A stretch of DNA of 7,704 nt, taken from positions 1 through 7,704 of the forward strand of contig JACQRR010000096.1 in assembly GCA_016206365.1 (NCBI GenBank), given 5' to 3'. Positions 4,911-7,704 of the stretch are shown in pieces. The notes beneath the pieces are model-generated. The model worked only from the letters and a program-made list of their open reading frames with translations. It had not been told where the DNA came from and made no database searches. Every line of letters starts with the position of its first letter. The stretch's first letter is position 1. Source of the stretch: Candidatus Roizmanbacteria bacterium. Lineage in GTDB: Bacteria > Patescibacteriota > Microgenomatia > UBA1406 > GWC2-37-13. A program made the position numbers and the translations under genes.

Positions 4911-5439
4911 TTTATTAAGTCTTGGAGTTTATTATTTTGTGCTCGCAAGAAGTGCAGCCTTTTTTGGTTTTAACCCAAATAGTGGTAATTTATATCACCT
5001 TTCACTTGAATTACTTTTGAAGTCGGTTTTATCTAAAAAATACTCTAATGATGAACTTCGTTGCAGATACAAACACAAACTAAAAAAGATGTGGAAAGAT
5101 TTTAAGTCTCAAAACAGTATTGATGATGTTAGTGAATTGGATGAGATTGTCAAAATCCTAGACAAATTTGAGTTGATAAGATACTTAGAATTCCCAAATC
5201 GTAAATCGCTTGCTCTAACTGTTGATTTCGGTGCTTATAAAAGCTGGGTAAAAGCCAGTAAGGGTCATGAGACTGATCCTTACAGTTTTAATTTCGATGA
5301 TATGGACAAATTATTTAAGTTCATAATTCTAAAATCATCAATGAATCCTAATTTTATAAAATCATATTTTATTAAAAAGGAAGCAAAGGAAATGTACGAA
5401 AGAGAGAATAAACACTCTATATTTTCCAAAATAAATTGA
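4888..5439 (+). CDS. HEPN-like helical protein
   Basis: A 183-residue, mostly helical, basic protein. Residues 34-50 (NLYHLSLELLLKSVLSK) followed by HKLKKMWKDF at 63-72 resemble the two core helices of HEPN-fold proteins, in which a His-rich helix with ELLLKA precedes an HDL-k-L segment. The classical R-x4-6-H nuclease motif is not clear; the only candidate, R58-CRYK-H63, is in the wrong place, so this may be a non-catalytic or nucleotidyltransferase-partner HEPN. The frame is open further upstream to an ATG at 4813, but that would translate the zinc-ribbon gene out of frame, so 4888 is preferred. Neither start has a Shine-Dalgarno site. The stop TGA lies inside the second methyltransferase-tail repeat, showing that the gene's 3' end was joined to that repeat. 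Confidence 0.55.
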   Translation: MKRSVNPNLLSLGVYYFVLARSAAFFGFNPNSGNLYHLSLELLLKSVLSKKYSNDELRCRYKHKLKKMWKDFKSQNSIDDVSELDEIVKILDKFELIRYLEFPNRKSLALTVDFGAYKSWVKASKGHETDPYSFNFDDMDKLFKFIILKSSMNPNFIKSYFIKKEAKEMYERENKHSIFSKIN

Positions 5440-5503
5440 CCAGTTAGTTTATAAACTCTACGGCCTCACGCCGGAAGAAATTGAAATTGTGGAGGATCAA
5501 TAA
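5435..5503 (+). pseudogene. Type IIG methyltransferase 3' end, copy B
   Basis: Encodes the same 20 residues as copy A (IDQLVYKLYGLTPEEIEIVE), then DQ and stop. It has no methyltransferase sequence upstream because it abuts the HEPN-like gene. Compared with copy A there are four base changes in the shared codons, all synonymous (CAA/CAG, ATA/ATT, GTT/GTG, GAA/GAG). Its stop (5501-5503) overlaps the next start as TAATG. Confidence 0.85.
5491..5495 (+). promoter_or_regulatory. Ribosome-binding site inside the methyltransferase tail
   Basis: GGAGG, seven bases before the ATG at 5503, is the clearest Shine-Dalgarno site in the window. It is formed by the codons for Val-Glu-Asp at the methyltransferase C-terminus, and it fixes the start of the nuclease gene. 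Confidence 0.8.
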
Positions 5504-7059
5504 TGAAAGCAGAAGATAAACCTAAGTACGTTAAAGGAGCAAGGAAATTATTCGAATCGATAAATATCGAAGAATTAATTTCTAGCCCAAATAATCTTCA
5601 GGAAATAAAGAAAATTAATGGCCTAATCGCAATTTTTACTAATTTCTCATTTAACGACGGGCAAGACTTAAAGAATTTCTTTTCAGAGTTTCAGAAGTGG
5701 GCAAGAGCAGGAGAACGAAAAGAGCATATTCAGAACTGTGCATCTGACATGATGCAGCTTATTGACCAGAAGATCAAAGATATGAATGTTTATCCAATAG
5801 AGCCTGAGGTGAAAAATGAAGTCATCTTAGATAAACCAATTATTACTGCCACGAAGCATATACTTCCCTTTCAAAGACTTTCAGCAGATGATTTTGTAAG
5901 ACTTACTTTTTGGATACTCCAGAGAGCGGGCAACTACAAAAAAGTGGAACCTTATGAGGGTATGGGAGATAAACAAAGAGATGTTGTTGCATATTCATAT
6001 AATGGGGATAAACATTACTACCAATGTAAAAGATACGCACAAATTACCGCCTCAACTATTAAGCATGAGCTGGATTTACTAAAAACGCATTGTGATGGGA
6101 ATTTACAATTTAAACCTAAATCAATCTATTTTGTTGTTGGATGCAGGATTTCTCCCCAAGCTCGTGATGAAGTTCATGAATATGGAAAGAGTCTTGGTTT
6201 TAAAGATATTACAATTTGGGCAGAAATAGAGCTAGATGAAAGAGCTAAGGCAATTGATGGTGTACTTGAGGAATTCTTTGGGTTCGATACGCACTTGGTA
6301 CGTTCTGTTGTACAAGAAGCTTTGAGAAGTGATGGGTATATTAGAGATGATCTAAAACATAGAGACATCCCTGTCTTGGATCTTGAAGGTGTGCGGCGAA
6401 GCGGTGGATCAACAGGTCAATTTATTCTTTTTAATATTACAAATTTGAGTCGGACACAGACTGCAATTGACTGTCAATGGGAGGTTAGGGGCTTCGATTA
6501 TTCTTTTCGATCTCCGGATAGTGATCGTTTTAGTTTACAACCCGCTTTTTCTAAGGAAGTAACGTATCGCCTAGATGGTAAAAAACCGTATAAGAATGAA
6601 ATCAAAGAATTAAGTTTTGTTATGGAATATAAGGATATGATGGGTATGACTTATTTTACCAGGAGAGAATTAAAACGTGTCAGGGTACCCTCGGGAGACT
6701 TCTATGAATTTCAAAGAGGAGGTATTTTTTATCCTGCAGAACAAATTACTAACATAGGAATTAAAGGAGTATCCATTCCAATTCATACTGATGATAGATA
6801 TCAAAGCGATTTTGAAGTTGATATAAGTGGAAAGGCTGAAATTGTGACTATTGGTGTCAGTAGAACTTTCCTATCAACATGGGGTTTTTTGGATGACATA
6901 GAAAGGATTAAATCGGCTATTGCAGAATTAGGGTCAAGAGTTATCCGTAAAATGTTGCTGAAGAAAGAGTTAAATGACTATTTGTTTGTTGCAGATGATT
7001 TTCCTCAGGATTACCAAAATGGTTTTAAAGGTTACCAGTTACTTCGTGATTCTTTATGA
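5503..7059 (+). CDS. Mrr-like PD-(D/E)XK nuclease with beta-rich C-terminal domain; candidate defence effector
   Basis: A 518-residue multidomain protein. Residues 1-105 are helical and charged and may be a protein-interaction or effector-associated domain. Residues about 113-260 form an Mrr-like restriction-endonuclease fold: helix LSADDFVRLTFWIL (acidic 129-130), Asp160 in KQRDVVAY, then Q174-C-K176 in YYQCKRY, giving the D...Q-x-K active site, and the closing IWAEIELDER segment at 237-246. Residues about 300-400 alternate short strands with IT-N-S-TQTAIDCQWEVRG and resemble an immunoglobulin-like beta-sandwich. The last 90 residues are mixed alpha/beta and unrecognised. It has no motor, helicase or methyltransferase domain. 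It starts in the stop codon of the methyltransferase tail and overlaps the downstream HEPN gene by 4 bp (ATGA). It probably cleaves DNA; target and trigger are unknown. Confidence 0.8.
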   Translation: MKAEDKPKYVKGARKLFESINIEELISSPNNLQEIKKINGLIAIFTNFSFNDGQDLKNFFSEFQKWARAGERKEHIQNCASDMMQLIDQKIKDMNVYPIEPEVKNEVILDKPIITATKHILPFQRLSADDFVRLTFWILQRAGNYKKVEPYEGMGDKQRDVVAYSYNGDKHYYQCKRYAQITASTIKHELDLLKTHCDGNLQFKPKSIYFVVGCRISPQARDEVHEYGKSLGFKDITIWAEIELDERAKAIDGVLEEFFGFDTHLVRSVVQEALRSDGYIRDDLKHRDIPVLDLEGVRRSGGSTGQFILFNITNLSRTQTAIDCQWEVRGFDYSFRSPDSDRFSLQPAFSKEVTYRLDGKKPYKNEIKELSFVMEYKDMMGMTYFTRRELKRVRVPSGDFYEFQRGGIFYPAEQITNIGIKGVSIPIHTDDRYQSDFEVDISGKAEIVTIGVSRTFLSTWGFLDDIERIKSAIAELGSRVIRKMLLKKELNDYLFVADDFPQDYQNGFKGYQLLRDSL

Positions 7060-7553
7060 ATAAATCTGCATTTCAAAAGATTGTTGATTGGAAAGTCAAA
7101 AACCAATTCCTAACAAGTCAAATCTCGAGCCTTGAAAAGCTGAAAGGTTTTCCAATAATGGGAACCTCTGCATTTTTGTTGAAAGCTCAACTAGTAGAAT
7201 TTGAGTTGAAACAGCTTATTTCGTCGCTTGACTTGCATGCACATTTTACCCACCAATTTTGGTGGAAGAGAAAGAAAGCCAGAACACCAGTGCAACTCGA
7301 CAAACAAAAATTAACACTTGGAGGACTTAAAAAAGAAATCGAAAAATATAAATTTGAATTCTTGAAAGATTTAAACTCTCATTTGATAAAGCTAGTCGAA
7401 TTAAGAAATGAGTTTGTCCACGCACTTTTTAATCTGGGAGGTATAAAAGATTTAATAGTGAAGTCAGAAAGGGGTTTGAGTTCAGCAAATAAGGTAATGC
7501 AAGATATAAGAAAAATAGATAATTATTTAGAAAAAAATGATCCCCTAAAATGA
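7056..7553 (+). CDS. HEPN-domain protein, probable RNase partner
   Basis: A 165-residue all-helical protein. The core features of a catalytic HEPN domain are present: a first long helix FLLKAQLVEFELKQLI (40-55), the LTLGGLKKEIEKY segment (87-98), and LVELRNEFVHALFN (113-126) carrying R117-N-E-F-V-H122, the R-x4-H motif with the usual polar residue after Arg. HEPN proteins with this motif cut RNA in abortive-infection and toxin-antitoxin systems. The start overlaps the nuclease stop by 4 bp, so the two proteins are made together and probably work as a pair. The C-terminal 35 residues form a charged helix. No antitoxin gene is recognised next to it; the nuclease protein might hold it in check. 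Confidence 0.75.
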   Translation: MNKSAFQKIVDWKVKNQFLTSQISSLEKLKGFPIMGTSAFLLKAQLVEFELKQLISSLDLHAHFTHQFWWKRKKARTPVQLDKQKLTLGGLKKEIEKYKFEFLKDLNSHLIKLVELRNEFVHALFNLGGIKDLIVKSERGLSSANKVMQDIRKIDNYLEKNDPLK

Positions 7554-7581
7554 GATAAAAAATGAAACATTTTGATTTATC

Positions 7582-7599
7582 GCCCCTCCAGAGGCGGGC
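7582..7599. other. GC-rich hairpin after the HEPN gene
   Basis: GCCCCTC and GAGGCGGGC can pair with a two-base bulge in an otherwise AT-rich gap. No T-tract follows on the plus strand, so it may be a dispersed hairpin element, not an intrinsic terminator. Confidence 0.35.
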
Positions 7600-7635
7600 A
7601 GGCGTCAACATTTATTAGAAAAGTCAAATAAAAAA

Positions 7636-7704
7636 ATGAGAAACAAGAAACTGGCTAATAATACTTTTACCGAGTACCTGCTTTACAAGTCACCTGATGG
7701 CAAA
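7636..7704 (+). CDS. Start of a probable RhuM-family protein (runs off the window)
   Basis: The last 23 codons read MRNKKLANNTFTEYLLYKSP then DGK and are open to the window edge. The phrase (E)-(F/Y)-LLY-x-x-P-(D/N)-GK is the typical opening of RhuM-family proteins (DNA-binding-like proteins of pathogenicity and defence islands), which continue with a V-x-DETIWLTQ-type segment not visible here. Assignment rests on this short stretch only. Being an accessory gene next to the nuclease/HEPN pair, it supports the view that the island continues to the right. Confidence 0.45.
   Translation, partial: MRNKKLANNTFTEYLLYKSPDGK

Noticed and set aside
4645..5503. Direct repeats as a CRISPR array or insertion-sequence ends
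   Set aside because: Only two copies, direct and not inverted, coding in frame for a methyltransferase C-terminus, with protein genes between them and no transposase.
6174..6368. 64-residue minus-strand frame
   Set aside because: Antisense to the nuclease domain; Ser-rich shadow translation.
7429..7611. 60-residue minus-strand frame
   Set aside because: Antisense to the HEPN 3' end and crossing the GC hairpin; no start signal.

Overview
This is a 7.7 kb, AT-rich, densely packed bacterial segment. TGA is a normal stop here (for example at 2170-2172 and 5437-5439). Both tRNA genes lack an encoded CCA end, several genes overlap by 1-4 bases, and few starts have a Shine-Dalgarno site. Small proteins, an archease, short GC-rich hairpins and decaying restriction-modification genes together suggest a Patescibacteria/CPR-like genome. 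That assignment is inference; no lineage marker is present.

Left part (1-3581), mostly housekeeping: an archease on the minus strand is divergent from a single-domain CheY-like response regulator. Next come tRNA-Ser(UGA) and tRNA-Cys(GCA) on the minus strand, in a region rich in small hairpins that also holds a 19-bp copy of part of tRNA-Cys. A plus-strand run follows: a Cof-type HAD phosphatase overlapping an eight-helix membrane protein by 4 bp, then a NUDIX hydrolase whose 5' coding region carries a heptanucleotide tandem repeat.

Middle part (3581-4716), a gene graveyard: a 9-codon stub that looks like the start of an HsdS gene, a small minus-strand gene with a good promoter and apparently no leader, the C-terminal half of a thermonuclease, a minus-strand C-terminal scrap, and a chimeric remnant. 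The chimera joins the first ~31 residues of a helicase-like protein to the tail of a type IIG (Eco57I-like) restriction-methyltransferase. This is the scar expected if a helicase-methyltransferase operon collapsed by internal deletion.

Right part (4645-7704), the most interesting region: two cargo cassettes, each starting exactly at the stop codon of a copy of the methyltransferase 3' end. The two copies (4645-4716 and 5435-5503) encode the same 20 residues and differ only at four synonymous positions. Cassette 1 encodes a zinc-ribbon protein and a HEPN-like helical protein. Cassette 2 encodes a 518-residue protein (helical N-terminus, Mrr-like PD-(D/E)XK nuclease, beta-rich C-terminus) overlapping by 4 bp a HEPN protein with an intact R-x4-H motif. 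Cassette 2 is a plausible undescribed two-gene defence system with DNA- and RNA-directed nuclease folds. The window ends in the start of a probable RhuM-family gene. The methyltransferase tail appears to act as a docking module that carries its own ribosome-binding site, so cargo can be exchanged without losing translation.
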